Shown here in pieces: positions 17,167 to 26,282 of a stretch of 64,000 bases of DNA. The notes beneath the pieces were generated by a model. The model did not search any database and was not told the DNA's origin. It worked only from the letters and a program-made list of their open reading frames with translations. Each line of letters begins with the position of its first letter. The stretch's first letter is position 1. Origin of the DNA: Rossellomorea aquimaris (GTDB taxonomy: Bacteria; Bacillota; Bacilli; Bacillales; Bacillaceae_B). Both the position numbers and the translations under genes were made by a program. The stretch spans positions 62,001 through 126,000 of the forward strand of contig NZ_MINN01000161.1 of NCBI RefSeq assembly GCF_001877785.1, written 5' to 3'.

Positions 17167-18480
17167 TTATAAAAATAACAATCCAAGTGAAATGACGATT
17201 CCGCTTATGACAAGGATAAATACGCAGTAGCCCATGATATCCTTTGCCTTCAGTCCTGCGATGGCAAGGGCAGGGAGTGCCCAGAACGGCTGGATCAAGT
17301 TCGTCCACGCATCTCCCCATGCAACCGCCATGGCCGTTTTTGCCACGGAAGCATCGAGAGATTGGGCTGCATCGAGCATGATCGGAGCCTGAACCGCCCA
17401 CTGTCCTCCGCCTGAAGGGACGAAGAAATTGACGATTCCCGCACTGATGAATGCGAAGAAGTAGAAAGTCACATCATTTGAAATGGATACGAAGGCCTCT
17501 GACATGACCACGGCCAGCCCTGAAGCCGTCATCATCCCCATGATACCTGCATAGAACGGGAACTGGATGACGATTCCGCTTGCCCCTTTGATCGCTTCCT
17601 GAACGGCAGCAAGGAACCGCTTCGGTGTCCCGTGGAAAAGGATCCCTAGGAACAGGAACAGGAAGTTGACGATATCCAGGTTGAGGGCAAATCCATTTTT
17701 CACAAAATAATACCCAAGGAAAATCACACCGAGTATTCCGATGACCATGGAGAGGGCCATGCTGTTTTCCATTTTTTCTGCAGGCGTCAGCGCTTCTGTT
17801 TCAACTGCCGCAGCGGTTTCGTTGAAGATTGAAGGGTCAACCGTCACGGTCTCATCCTTAGACGGCATCAACAGTCGTGCGGTGATCGGCAGGACGACGA
17901 ACAAAACGGCAACGATAATAAGATTGAATGAAGCAAAAATCGTGTCGCCGGTCGATATGACGCCGATCAGATCCTGAAACGGATGCCCCTCGGTCGCAAT
18001 CGATAATGGAATCGAGCCTGAGAATCCTGCGTGCCAGACGACGAACCCTGAATAGGCACTTGCAATCAGCAGGCGGTAATCCACGTTCTTGACCCGTTTA
18101 GCCAGTTCTTTTGCGAAAAGGGCCCCGATGACGAGACCGAATCCCCAGTTGATCCAGCTTGCGATCATGGAAACGACCGTGACGATGACGATGGCCGAAC
18201 CCGGCGATTTTGCAAATGAAGCAAGGAAGCCGAGGAAGCGTTTGAAAATAGGGCTGCTCGCAAGTACATAGCCGGTTACGAGAACCAGGACCATCTGCAT
18301 TGAAAATGCCAAAAGCGCCCAGAATCCTTCTCCCCAGAACTGGACCATCTGGATGCTTGTGCTGTCTGTGAAGATGAGGCCTAACCCGAAGACGACGAGG
18401 GTCAGGATGACCACAAACAGAAACGGATCGGGCAGATAGCGCTGCATGATCCTGTTAGATAGTGAAATTAACGGTTTCAA
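17167..18480 (-). CDS. AtoE-type short-chain fatty acid transporter
   Basis: The 437-residue membrane protein has about twelve hydrophobic segments and the AtoE family pattern: NRIMQRYLPDPFLFVVILTL at the N-terminus, SWINWGFGLVIGALFAKELAK, and FFVPSGGGQWAVQAPIMLDAA near the C-terminus. Members take up short-chain fatty acids such as butyrate or acetoacetate. TTG 18480 is chosen because AAAGGGGAG lies 8 bases upstream; no better in-frame start exists. A family A repeat begins 30 bp upstream, so the promoter must lie within or before that repeat. Confidence 0.82.
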   Translation of the reverse strand: MKPLISLSNRIMQRYLPDPFLFVVILTLVVFGLGLIFTDSTSIQMVQFWGEGFWALLAFSMQMVLVLVTGYVLASSPIFKRFLGFLASFAKSPGSAIVIVTVVSMIASWINWGFGLVIGALFAKELAKRVKNVDYRLLIASAYSGFVVWHAGFSGSIPLSIATEGHPFQDLIGVISTGDTIFASFNLIIVAVLFVVLPITARLLMPSKDETVTVDPSIFNETAAAVETEALTPAEKMENSMALSMVIGILGVIFLGYYFVKNGFALNLDIVNFLFLFLGILFHGTPKRFLAAVQEAIKGASGIVIQFPFYAGIMGMMTASGLAVVMSEAFVSISNDVTFYFFAFISAGIVNFFVPSGGGQWAVQAPIMLDAAQSLDASVAKTAMAVAWGDAWTNLIQPFWALPALAIAGLKAKDIMGYCVFILVISGIVISLGLLFL

Positions 18481-18510
18481 TTCATTTTCTCCCCTTTGTG
18501 TTTTTCTTTT

Positions 18511-18686
18511 AGGCTCTTTTCGCATACTTTGTTGCTATACAGACAAGAAAATACCGGAACTTGGGTATTTTCGGGTTGTCCGTCCGTCTCTAGTTTAAAC
18601 CTGAGTTCGAAAAGAGCACGTCCACAAGCTGCATATAGGTTACAAGCCTATTTACGAAAAGCAACAATATTTTAGAAAACAGCCTT
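18511..18686 (+). mobile_element. Family A MITE-like repeat, copy A1
   Basis: The 176-bp element has inverted ends AGGCTCTTTTCG and GAAAACAGCCT and inner complementary GTTGCT/AGCAAC. Internal hairpins include GAAAATACCGGAAC-T-TGGGTATTTTC. Six of eight flanking bases match (TTCTTTTA / TTCTTTAT), which suggests a decayed target duplication. Similar copies lie near 35.5, 39.8 and 51.0 kb. Confidence 0.75.
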
Positions 18687-18782
18687 CTTTATAAAACCAT
18701 CCCGATTCTTATACTTCTATAATGTTGAGTGAAAACCCTTTCAATATGTCGAATTTTCTTATAATTTAGTTTGGATAAAATT

Positions 18783-19057
18783 CAGGACCGTTCCTTTGCG
18801 CTCCAGGCATAAGATTCCCCGGGGAGGAAGTCGAGCCTCCTCGTCGCTGCGCTCCTGCGGGAGGAAATGCACAGGCGGTTCGTTCAGCCCCGACAAGTAT
18901 AAGATGAATGGTCCGGGAAGGCGCTTTTTGCCTTCTTGGGCCATTTAGCTTATGACCTCGAGGGGCTAACCGCCGGAGCTGGACAGGTCTCGACCTTTCC
19001 TCTATCTCCCGCCGGAGTCAAATGCCTTCCGCTCCAATCCACTCCGGACTTTAATAT
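18783..19057. repeat. Diverged family B repeat, copy B2
   Basis: The block layout matches other family B copies (outer CCTTTGCGCTCCAG / CCGCTCCAATCCACTCC, CTTCTTGGGCCATTTAGCTTATGACC in the middle), but the sequence is strongly diverged. It occupies the space between A1 and the BCCT terminator. Confidence 0.55.
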
Positions 19058-19105
19058 AGATAAAATTAAACAAGATATTATCCAGTAAATAACAATCGGG
19101 AAATA

Positions 19106-19141
19106 AAAAACGGCCCCCTTTGAAAGAGGACCGAAAAAATT
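19106..19141 (-). terminator. Intrinsic terminator of the BCCT transporter gene
   Basis: On the minus strand CGGTCCTCTTTC-AAAGGGGGCCG is followed by TTTTTTATTT. Confidence 0.8.
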
Positions 19142-19142
19142 A

Positions 19143-20672
19143 TTATTGAGCTTGTTTGTTCTTTTTTGGTTTTGGTTTTGGCAGTATTTCTTTTCTTAAT
19201 AGTTTGAAGAGGGTGAAGCACATGAGCAGCAGGATGACGGTGAATGGCAGGGCTGATACGAGTGATGCAGTCTGCAGGCCTTCGAGTCCGCTTGAGAGGA
19301 GAAGGACGGCTGCGATGGCGGCGATGAGGACGCCCCATACAATTTTGACGAGCATCGGCGGGTTCAGGCTGCCCTCGGTTGTCATGCTGCTCAGGATATA
19401 GGTGGCCGAGTCGGCTGATGTGATCAGGAATGTGAAGATCAAAATAATCGACATTACATTCAGGAGCATCGTGAACGGCAGCTCGGCATAGGTCGTGAAC
19501 AATGCTTTGGTTACATCCTGATTGACGGCTTCAGCGATCGATGTGCCGCCGAACAGGTCGAAGTGCAGGGCCGTTCCGCCGAAGACGGCGATCCAGAGCA
19601 GGGCGATCATCGGCGGGATGACAAGCACTCCGATGATGAATTCCCTGATGGTCCGGCCCCTAGAAACACGGGCGACGAACGCACCGACGAACGGAGACCA
19701 GGCGATGGCCCATGCCCAGTAGAAAATCGTCCAGTCCTGGACCCATGATCCACCCTGATAAGGGGTGAGGCGCAGGCTGTAGCGGATGAAGTTGGTGATA
19801 TAATCACCGATGCCGAGTGTGAACGTATTGAGTATAAAAACGGTCGGTCCTGCGATAAAGACAAAGAGCATGAGCAGGAGCGCCAGTGACAGATTGAGAT
19901 TGCTGAGCCACTTGATCCCCTTGTCGAGCCCCGTTGTCGAGGAGGTCAGGTAAAGGATCAGCAGCACAAGTACGATCAGCAGCTGGCTGAGGGTGCTGTC
20001 ATCCATCCCGAATACGGTGTTCAATCCGCCGTTGATCTGAAGGATCCCAAGCCCCAGGGACGTGGCCACCCCCATCACGGTTGCGATGACGGCAAGGATA
20101 TCGATTGTGTTTTTTATGCCTTTAGCTCGTTTGCGTTTGCCGAACATCGGAGAAAGGGAAGTGGAAATCAAGCCGTTTTCCCCTTTCCTGAACTGGAAGT
20201 AGGCGATGATCAGACCGACGATGGTGAAGACGGACCATTGGCTCACTCCCCAGTGGAAAAAGGAATACGCCATCGACAGGCGCGCCGCTTCTTCAGTCAG
20301 TGCTTCCGTCGAAGGGTAAGGCGTTTTGAAAAAATGGCTCATCGGTTCGGCGATTCCCCAGAAGACAAGCCCGATCCCGAACCCGGCCGAAAACAGCATC
20401 CCGATCCAGGTGAAAAATGGATACTCAGGACGTTCGTCATCACGTCCGAGTCTGATTTTCCCGTATTTGCTTATGGCCAGTGCCACTAAAAATAAAACAA
20501 AAATAAGTACGGATAACAAATAAAACCAGCCAAATGCATATGTAGTGAAACCAAAAGCGGCATTGGCCCCTTTTGCAAACAGTTTGGGAAAGACGGCCCC
20601 GAATACAACTAAAATGGCGATCGCAACCGCCGAAATCCAAAAAACTTTATTTAAATTTTTACGATTCTCCAA
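19143..20672 (-). CDS. BCCT family betaine/choline/carnitine transporter (OpuD-like)
   Basis: The 509-residue, 12-helix transporter shows the BCCT hallmarks GMLFSAGFGIGLVFWGIAEPMSHF near 90-115, the tryptophan-rich DWTIFYWAWAIAWSPFVGAFVARVSRGRTIREF near 315-345, and GLEGLQTASLVSALPF. Members import compatible solutes with sodium, most often glycine betaine in Bacillaceae. The C-terminal tail is highly basic (KPKPKKNKQ), as in osmosensing members. The start ATG follows AGGAGGGATTC. It is a single-gene unit with its own terminator. Confidence 0.88.
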   Translation of the reverse strand: MENRKNLNKVFWISAVAIAILVVFGAVFPKLFAKGANAAFGFTTYAFGWFYLLSVLIFVLFLVALAISKYGKIRLGRDDERPEYPFFTWIGMLFSAGFGIGLVFWGIAEPMSHFFKTPYPSTEALTEEAARLSMAYSFFHWGVSQWSVFTIVGLIIAYFQFRKGENGLISTSLSPMFGKRKRAKGIKNTIDILAVIATVMGVATSLGLGILQINGGLNTVFGMDDSTLSQLLIVLVLLILYLTSSTTGLDKGIKWLSNLNLSLALLLMLFVFIAGPTVFILNTFTLGIGDYITNFIRYSLRLTPYQGGSWVQDWTIFYWAWAIAWSPFVGAFVARVSRGRTIREFIIGVLVIPPMIALLWIAVFGGTALHFDLFGGTSIAEAVNQDVTKALFTTYAELPFTMLLNVMSIILIFTFLITSADSATYILSSMTTEGSLNPPMLVKIVWGVLIAAIAAVLLLSSGLEGLQTASLVSALPFTVILLLMCFTLFKLLRKEILPKPKPKKNKQAQ

Positions 20673-20902
20673 ATTAAGAATCCCTCCTTATGTTTTTTTC
20701 TGCACACCTGACTATTATTCTCATACCCCAACCACGCCCCTGTCATGCATGAACATTCAATATTTCTGTATAAAAGGCGCGAGAATGTCAAAAACAGGAG
20801 CGTTCTGATACAATGACTAAATAACAAATGCACAGAGAGCAAATGCTAAAGAAGAATAGAATGACAGCATGTGAAAAATACAGAAATGAAAGGTGTAGGA
20901 TC

Positions 20903-21772
20903 ATGATTACGAGCATTACAAGCGATATGGATGGAACATTATTAAACGAAAACCAGGAAATCTCGGAAGCGAATAAACAGGCGATCCTTGATGCCCAAAA
21001 GCAGGGGGTCGAAGTGATCGTGGCAACGGGCCGTTCCTATGAAGAAGCGCGGCACGTGCTGAAAGATGCCGGTATCTCCTGCGATATCATCTGCGTGAAC
21101 GGAGCGGAAGTGCGGAATAAAGAAGGAGAAATCGTCCATCAAGCGGGCATAGAGTCCTCTCATGCAAAGCAAATCGCAGCAGCACTGAATGAGGCAGGCA
21201 TTTACTTTGAGGTTTACACAGACAAGGGTACGTACACGGAAAACTATGATATGGGGATCGAGCTGATCGTGGATATCTTTACGACCGCGAACCCTGGTGT
21301 GACGGAGGAGCAGGTGAGGCAGTCGGCGCGTGAACGTTTTGAAAACGGCCATATCAAGCTTGTCGACGACTACGGAATGATATTCAATGATGAATCCCAG
21401 CTTGTTTATAAATTCCTCGTCTTCTCTTTTGACGATGAACAGCTGAAGGCAGCGAACGGAAAGCTTAAGAACATCGAGGGGATTGCGGTCAGCTCATCAG
21501 GAAAAGAGAACCTGGAAGTGAACAGCATCGATGCGCAGAAAGGCGTTGCCCTGGAGAGAGTATTGAAGGAAAAAGGACTTTCCCCTGAAGACGGAATGGC
21601 AATGGGGGACAACCTGAATGACCTGTCGATGATGAAAGTGGTCGGCCGTCCGGTCGCAATGGGCAATGCACTCGATCAAATCAAGGAATTCTGCACATAC
21701 CAGACAGCGGCAAACCGTGACGACGGTGTGGCAAAAGCCATCAGGGAGGCTATTCAATCTCCAGTGAAATAG
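20903..21772 (+). CDS. Cof-type HAD-IIB phosphatase
   Basis: The 289 aa have the HAD motifs: SDMDGTLLNE (nucleophile and acid D residues, about 7-16), VATGRSYEEA, and the C-terminal KGVALERVLKEKG ... MGDNLNDLSMM. The type IIB cap is typical of Cof phosphatases, which hydrolyse sugar phosphates, PLP or flavin phosphates. ATG 20903 is used because the MDGTLL motif normally lies within the first 15 residues; the ribosome site (GTGTAGGAT) is weak. It is followed after 59 bp by the PQQ-type lipoprotein gene without a terminator. Confidence 0.85.
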   Translation: MITSITSDMDGTLLNENQEISEANKQAILDAQKQGVEVIVATGRSYEEARHVLKDAGISCDIICVNGAEVRNKEGEIVHQAGIESSHAKQIAAALNEAGIYFEVYTDKGTYTENYDMGIELIVDIFTTANPGVTEEQVRQSARERFENGHIKLVDDYGMIFNDESQLVYKFLVFSFDDEQLKAANGKLKNIEGIAVSSSGKENLEVNSIDAQKGVALERVLKEKGLSPEDGMAMGDNLNDLSMMKVVGRPVAMGNALDQIKEFCTYQTAANRDDGVAKAIREAIQSPVK

Positions 21773-21831
21773 ATTGAACTCTTCCATGATTGTCCATACT
21801 GATGGAAAAAAGAAAAAGGAGACAGCGGCCG

Positions 21832-22923
21832 ATGAGATCTTTTTTTAGTAAGAAAAGAATGATCCCGATGATCGGACTTCTGCTCATTCTCACATCATGC
21901 GGAGGACAACAAGAAGAAGAGAGCGAGTCGGTCAGCAAGCGTGAGACCGAACATAAAGTACTTGCAGAGAATCTCTCCATCCCCTGGTCGATTGTGAAGG
22001 ACGGTGACGATTTCTACCTGACAGAGCGTACCGGGGGCATCGTTGAAATCAGGGGCGGCAGGAAGGCCAAGGTGAAAGTGAACCTCTCCAAGCCGCTTGC
22101 CAGCCAGCCCGAGGCAGGTTTAATGGGACTCGTCCTGCACCCTGATTTCAAGGAAAATCAGCAGGCATTCGCCTACTATACGTACAACGCGGAGGACGGG
22201 ACCCCCTATAACAGGGTTGTGGTGCTGAAAAGGTCGGGGGATGCGTGGGATGAAACCCGTGTACTCCTCGATAAGATTCCGAGCGGGGCACAGTACCATC
22301 ACGGCGGCCGGCTGAAGATTGGCCCCGACGGGAAGCTGTATATCACGACGGGTGACGCCACGCAGGAAGAAAAAGCCCAGGAACTTTCCTTCCTCGGAGG
22401 CAAAATCCTGCGCATCAACCTCGACGGCAGCATTCCGGATGACAATCCGTTCGCTGATTCCCCGGTGTACACATATGGCCACCGCAATCCCCAGGGACTT
22501 GCCTGGAATGAAGCCGGGAAACTGTACGGAACGGAACACGGGCCGAACGGCTACGATGAGGTAAACCTGATCGTAGCCGGGAAGAATTACGGCTGGCCGG
22601 AGATCACGGGTGACGAAAAAGCCGAAGGCATGGTCTCGCCGCTTGTCCATTCGGGCGAACCTTCGTGGGCTCCGTCGGGTTCGGATTTCTGGAATAATAA
22701 GCTTGTGTTCGCGGCCCTAGGCGGCCAGAGCGTGAAGCTGTTTGACCCAGGGACGAAAGAGGTCAAAACTCTGATCAAAGGGTTCGGGCGTATCCGGGAC
22801 GTGCTGGTGGAAGGGGACACTCTTTATTTCGTGTCGAATAACACGGACGGCAGGGGGCTCCCGAAAGAGAATGATGACAAGCTGTATCAAGTGGACATGA
22901 ATGCTTTGACGCTGGAAGAATAA
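21832..22923 (+). CDS. PQQ-type glucose/sorbosone dehydrogenase-like lipoprotein
   Basis: The 363-residue precursor has a lipoprotein signal (KKRMIPMIGLLLILTSCGG, lipid cysteine near 24). A six-bladed soluble glucose dehydrogenase-like propeller follows: SIPWSIVKDGDDFYLTERTG, EAGLMGLVLHP, YHHGGRLKIGPDGKLYITTGD, and YGHRNPQGLAWN ... EHGPNGYDEVN. It would sit on the outer membrane face and oxidise sugars or bind a PQQ-like cofactor. Bacilli rarely make PQQ, so the cofactor is uncertain. ATG 21832 follows AAAGGAGAC at a slightly long distance. Confidence 0.8.
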   Translation: MRSFFSKKRMIPMIGLLLILTSCGGQQEEESESVSKRETEHKVLAENLSIPWSIVKDGDDFYLTERTGGIVEIRGGRKAKVKVNLSKPLASQPEAGLMGLVLHPDFKENQQAFAYYTYNAEDGTPYNRVVVLKRSGDAWDETRVLLDKIPSGAQYHHGGRLKIGPDGKLYITTGDATQEEKAQELSFLGGKILRINLDGSIPDDNPFADSPVYTYGHRNPQGLAWNEAGKLYGTEHGPNGYDEVNLIVAGKNYGWPEITGDEKAEGMVSPLVHSGEPSWAPSGSDFWNNKLVFAALGGQSVKLFDPGTKEVKTLIKGFGRIRDVLVEGDTLYFVSNNTDGRGLPKENDDKLYQVDMNALTLEE

Positions 22924-22926
22924 GAT

Positions 22927-22962
22927 GGAAAAGCCTTTCCCTTAATGAGCGGGAGAGGCTTT
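22927..22962 (+). terminator. Intrinsic terminator after the PQQ-type gene
   Basis: AAAAGCCTTTCCC-TTAATGAGC-GGGAGAGGCTTTT is followed by GTATT. Confidence 0.75.
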
Positions 22963-23035
22963 TGTATTGAAAACAGCTTGTCCAGGTAACCCGGCAGAGG
23001 CACTGGACGGCCAGGTCAGAGGGGAGCTGGCGGCG

Positions 23036-23986
23036 TCATTCTCTTGTCAAGATGTCTAACAGATGGGCAGTGAAACGTTCGATGTCAAGTGTGGAAGCGA
23101 TCCTGGCGCAGCCTGTGCCGGTGCATTCAGGTGTGCCCGGTCGGAAATCGGCCATGCTGAGTCCTTCCGCATAGCCGTCCTCATCCTCGACTTTCACTCT
23201 TTTTTTCACATACGAGAACATTCCCGGGATTTCCGCAGCCGCAACCAGTGCGGACACATCGTGCTGAGGGGTGCCGGCGATCCCCGGCTCCAGTTCCTGA
23301 TAGGCATTGTAATAAAAGTCGAGTATCGGTTTGATGAGATTCTGAAGGGGAGTGTCTGCCCGGGTGTCGATGAAGTCGATCAAAGCGGGTGTCAGCAAGG
23401 CGTCGCGGGTCACATTGAGAGGAATGATCGTCAGATTCGGCGCATTCCGGCAGACAAAGTCGGCAGCCTGCGGATCGCCGTAGAAGTTCGCTTCCGCCAC
23501 CTCGGTGACGTTCCCGGGTTCGAGGAAAGCGCCACCCATCAGGTACGTCTCCTTCACAAGCTTCATCACCCCGGGGCTCAAATACCACGCCATCGCAAGG
23601 GACGTGCATCTGCCAACATTCACGAGCGTGATGTCATCCGGATTCTGCTTGATCACCTGAAATAATTTCGTGAAATTCGTCCTGCGGGCGAACGGTTCAG
23701 CGGACATTGGAGGAGAAATCGGGCCGAGCCCTTCCTCCCCGTGGATTTCCGGGAAAAAGACCGGTACCTCTCCGCTCAGCGGCCGCGTGCTTCCGAGAAT
23801 AACCGGGATCTCCATCCTGCCGGCGAGTTTCAGAAGATAGGCGGCATTACGGGCGCTCTTGTCCCGGTCGATGTTGCCGTAGCCTGCCACGACGGCTTTT
23901 AAATCGATATCGGGATTTTTCAATGCATAAATCAGCGCGATCGAATCATCGATGCCTGTATCGGCAAATAATATTATTTTTTTCAT
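23036..23986 (-). CDS. Nucleoside hydrolase (IunH/RihA-type)
   Basis: The 316-residue protein hydrolyses the N-glycosidic bond of ribonucleosides or a related ribosyl compound. The calcium-binding N-terminal cluster appears as FADTGIDDSIALIYAL (family DTDxGxDDxxAL; the second D of the usual DTDPG is missing). VNVGRCTSLAMAW, LMGGAFLEPGNVTEVAEANFYGDPQAA and a C-terminal HDVSALVAA (ligand D) are present. The cytosolic substrate is unknown. The ATG follows GAGGAGGTG. It is a single-gene unit. Confidence 0.85.
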   Translation of the reverse strand: MKKIILFADTGIDDSIALIYALKNPDIDLKAVVAGYGNIDRDKSARNAAYLLKLAGRMEIPVILGSTRPLSGEVPVFFPEIHGEEGLGPISPPMSAEPFARRTNFTKLFQVIKQNPDDITLVNVGRCTSLAMAWYLSPGVMKLVKETYLMGGAFLEPGNVTEVAEANFYGDPQAADFVCRNAPNLTIIPLNVTRDALLTPALIDFIDTRADTPLQNLIKPILDFYYNAYQELEPGIAGTPQHDVSALVAAAEIPGMFSYVKKRVKVEDEDGYAEGLSMADFRPGTPECTGTGCARIASTLDIERFTAHLLDILTRE

Positions 23987-24138
23987 GTTTTCACCTCCTC
24001 TTATTTTTTATGATAGAGAAGATAGATCCGCTTGTTTGAAAGTACTGGAATCTAGTAAAACAGTGCTTTTTACCCTTCTTAATAGTCTCTTTTTTTAAAA
24101 AATGCTTCTACTATAGGAGCAATTTAAGTAGGGGCTCT

Positions 24139-24465
24139 CAATACCGCTTATGATTTCGGTGCAAGGCTCCGCTTTCCGCGGGTAGCCCGTGAGCCTCCTT
24201 GGCAAGCCTGCGGGGTCTCACTTGTCCAGCTGCAGTGGTCTGCTCCCGTTTGAAAATTAACCTTAGGCTTTTGAGGCAAAAAGCGCCTCTAAAGCCTAAG
24301 AACATTTTTCAAAGGGAGCAAAACGCCCACTTCCGCTTTTCAAATTGTCCAGCTGCAGGGCTTAGAGGCACATATCACCCGCTTCTGAGCGAAGCCCTTC
24401 CGCTTTTCTTATAAGCTACTCTTCCCACAGGAGTCTCCGTCTTGCACTCCAATCAACCGCTGGAA
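24139..24465 (-). repeat. Composite family B repeat, copy B3
   Basis: The copy runs in the opposite sense to B1. CGCTTTCCGCGGGTAGCCCGTGAGCC at the left and CACAGGAGTCTCCGTCTTGCACTCCAATCAA at the right are the family ends. The middle carries two CTTGTCCAGCTGCAG blocks plus an extra hairpin, CCTTAGGCTTTTGAGG...CCTCTAAAGCC. It seems to be one repeat inserted in or recombined with another. The rest of this 640-bp gap shows nothing further. Confidence 0.65.
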
Positions 24466-24587
24466 AAGGCTGAATCTAATTACCACTCCAATAACAAATA
24501 AAAAACCCAAACGAATCTAATCGGTTACCCGTCCATAATTTTTTACAGGAAATTATTAACTATTAAATTCTGTTCAATACAAAAAAA

Positions 24588-24620
24588 GAGAGGGAACCGA
24601 AGCGGCTCCCTCTCTTTTAA
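24588..24620 (-). terminator. Intrinsic terminator of the lysis-like cassette
   Basis: GAGAGGGA-GCCGCTTCGGT-TCCCTCTC is followed by TTTTTTTG on the minus strand, directly after the YvrJ-type gene. Confidence 0.85.
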
Positions 24621-24631
24621 AATGGAAAATA

Positions 24632-24796
24632 CTATTTATCGCTCTTGCCTTCCTGTTTGGAGAAGGCTTTCGACAAGGCGTGGATGGCAAGCTCGAGCTG
24701 TTCGAGTTTCTTCTCAAGCTTGACGAGCAGAAAGAGAGTGACTGCAATCGGAAAACCGAAGTTACCCAGCAATTGTATGAACACTGAATATTCCAT
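24632..24796 (-). CDS. YvrJ family small membrane protein (holin-like topology)
   Basis: The 54-residue protein begins MEYSVFIQLLGNFGFPIAVTL, has one hydrophobic helix (about 5-26) and a charged helical tail rich in E, K and Q. This fits the YvrJ family. In B. subtilis yvrJ belongs to the SigO-RsoA regulon, and here SigO- and RsoA-like genes lie two genes upstream. Small one-helix proteins of this shape (BhlA/UviB-like) act as holins; given the leaderless hydrolases beside it, a holin role is a reasonable inference. ATG 24796 follows AGGAGG by 8 bases. Confidence 0.75.
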   Translation of the reverse strand: MEYSVFIQLLGNFGFPIAVTLFLLVKLEKKLEQLELAIHALSKAFSKQEGKSDK

Positions 24797-24858
24797 TTGC
24801 AAGACCTCCTTAAAGATGGTGTGTGTGGTGCCTGCCCGGGGCGCGGTCATAATCTAAA

Positions 24859-25407
24859 TCAAGGCTGCAGGTTGACGGCTTTGGCGATCCCTGAGGCAAT
24901 CGCCACGGCAAGCCCCTGGATAAACGAGGCATTCTTTAATAGGGAAGCGTCGCCCTCATGGTCGATGAACAGGTTCTCAAGCAGGATCGCAGGCATCGCG
25001 GTTTCCCGGAGGACGGCGAAGTTGGCTTCCTTTTGGCCGCGGTCACGGAGTCCGTAGCCGCTGTAAAACTTCATGATTTCAGCATGGAGGACGTCCTGGC
25101 GCCTGCCTGTTTCCGTACCCGCAGTGCCGGGATAGATATAGCTTTCAAATCCGGTCCCGCCGCCTGCGTTGTGGTGGAAGGAGACGAAGTAATCAGCCCC
25201 GATCCCGTTGGCAAATTGGGCACGCTCTGATAATCCGACATAGACATCCGAGGTCCTAGTCATGATGGCGTCAACAATGTATTGATCTTCCAACAGTGTT
25301 TTTACCTTTGAAGCAATCGTGAGGGTCAGCTGTTTTTCCTGTAGTCCGTTACCGGCTGCTCCCGGATCATTCCCGCCGTGTCCAGGATCTAGTACAATCT
25401 TTGGCAT
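24859..25407 (-). CDS. N-acetylmuramoyl-L-alanine amidase (Amidase_3), leaderless
   Basis: The 182 aa are a bare Amidase_3 zinc domain: IVLDPGHGGNDPGAAGNG with the first histidine and following glutamate (LQEKQLTL), SFHHNAGGGTG with the second zinc histidine region, and PAILLENLFIDHEGDA with the catalytic glutamate. It cleaves the peptide stem from muramic acid. There is no signal peptide or wall-binding domain, so export would need a holin, as for phage endolysins or spore mother-cell hydrolases such as CwlC. ATG 25407 (MPKIV) is 9 bases after GGGAGG. It lies 18 bp after the M15 gene and 62 bp before yvrJ. Confidence 0.85.
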   Translation of the reverse strand: MPKIVLDPGHGGNDPGAAGNGLQEKQLTLTIASKVKTLLEDQYIVDAIMTRTSDVYVGLSERAQFANGIGADYFVSFHHNAGGGTGFESYIYPGTAGTETGRRQDVLHAEIMKFYSGYGLRDRGQKEANFAVLRETAMPAILLENLFIDHEGDASLLKNASFIQGLAVAIASGIAKAVNLQP

Positions 25408-25425
25408 ACTGATCATCCTCCCTTC

Positions 25426-26058
25426 CTACGCCCAATACCAGAATTGGGATCCGTATGGATATTCGATGCGGCTGTCTACGTGGACGAACGTGTTATATTT
25501 GATGATGCCGCTGAATCCGCATGTCTTCGCGATTTCTGCTGTCTGGGAAGGCGTTTTTCCTGAAGGGTTTGTATCGGATGCCACGCCGTACAGGTGCATG
25601 CTGTTCGATGCCCCGCCTACATTGCTGTTGTGGCTGATGCTCCTGAACCCTGAGTTGATCGTGATTGGCACGTTGCCAAGCTTCTTGCGGAGGGCTTCAA
25701 GCTTATACATCAAGCGGCGGACATTTTCTTTTACCTGTGTGGAACCGACCTTCCCGCCGGAAAATCCGCTGCCGTCTTTTGAATGAAATTCACTGAAGTT
25801 GAAGTTGGCGGTCGATCCATCGCTGCTTTCCAGGGCGTTCAGCTTAGAGTGGGTAGCTGGACCGGCAATTCCGTCCGCTGAGAGCCCGTACGCACGCTGG
25901 AACCGCTTCACGGCGGCCTCTGTTCCGGAACCGAACGCCCCGTCTACCGCTACTCTCGTCTGTGAAGGAGAATCTGCAGCCCAGCCTGCAACACGGATCT
26001 GAAGTTCCTTTACATCACTGCCGGAATCACCATTTCTCATTGTTCTTGTCCAGTTCAT
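25426..26058 (-). CDS. Peptidoglycan-binding plus M15-type D,D-peptidase, leaderless
   Basis: The 210 aa combine an N-terminal PG_binding_1 domain (about 10-75; GDSGSDVKELQIRVAGW ... VDGAFGSGTEAAVKRFQ) with a C-terminal M15-type zinc peptidase (about 100-210). The zinc ligands are in SMHLYGVASD and FVHVDSR. It should hydrolyse D-Ala cross-bridges or act as a D,D-carboxypeptidase. The N-terminus MNWTRTMRN is not a signal peptide. ATG 26058 follows AAAAGGGAGATG. It is the first hydrolase of the leftward cassette, probably transcribed from the 225-bp gap after the RsoA-like gene. Confidence 0.82.
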   Translation of the reverse strand: MNWTRTMRNGDSGSDVKELQIRVAGWAADSPSQTRVAVDGAFGSGTEAAVKRFQRAYGLSADGIAGPATHSKLNALESSDGSTANFNFSEFHSKDGSGFSGGKVGSTQVKENVRRLMYKLEALRKKLGNVPITINSGFRSISHNSNVGGASNSMHLYGVASDTNPSGKTPSQTAEIAKTCGFSGIIKYNTFVHVDSRIEYPYGSQFWYWA

Positions 26059-26225
26059 CAAAACATCTCCCTTTTTTGGATTGCCCGTTATACGGTTTAA
26101 AGCGCTGCGGGCGTTGATTGAGTTGTGAGACATCCAAAAGGGATGCAGGATAAGAGCGGCCATCCCTGCCGCTACTTACGCTGTTTTGTTTGCCTTACAC
26201 CTTATAAAGAAGGAGAGGGGTGTCA

Positions 26226-26255
26226 ACACTAAACACGGGGGGAGACGTGTTTAGT
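26226..26255. other. Perfect 11-bp inverted repeat between rsoA-like and M15 genes
   Basis: CACTAAACACG and CGTGTTTAGTG enclose an 8-base loop, GGGGGAGA. No T-run follows on either strand, so it is not a canonical terminator. On the minus strand it is followed at once by TTGACA and, after a 14-base spacer, TATAAG, so it may be an operator for the hydrolase promoter. Confidence 0.6.
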
Positions 26256-26282
26256 GGTCCTTTCTATGCTGGGGAGTGGCGC

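Noticed and set aside
23063-23665. A 200-codon plus-strand frame opposite the nucleoside hydrolase
   Set aside because: It is antisense to conserved nucleoside hydrolase motifs, with no ribosome site and no recognisable domain.
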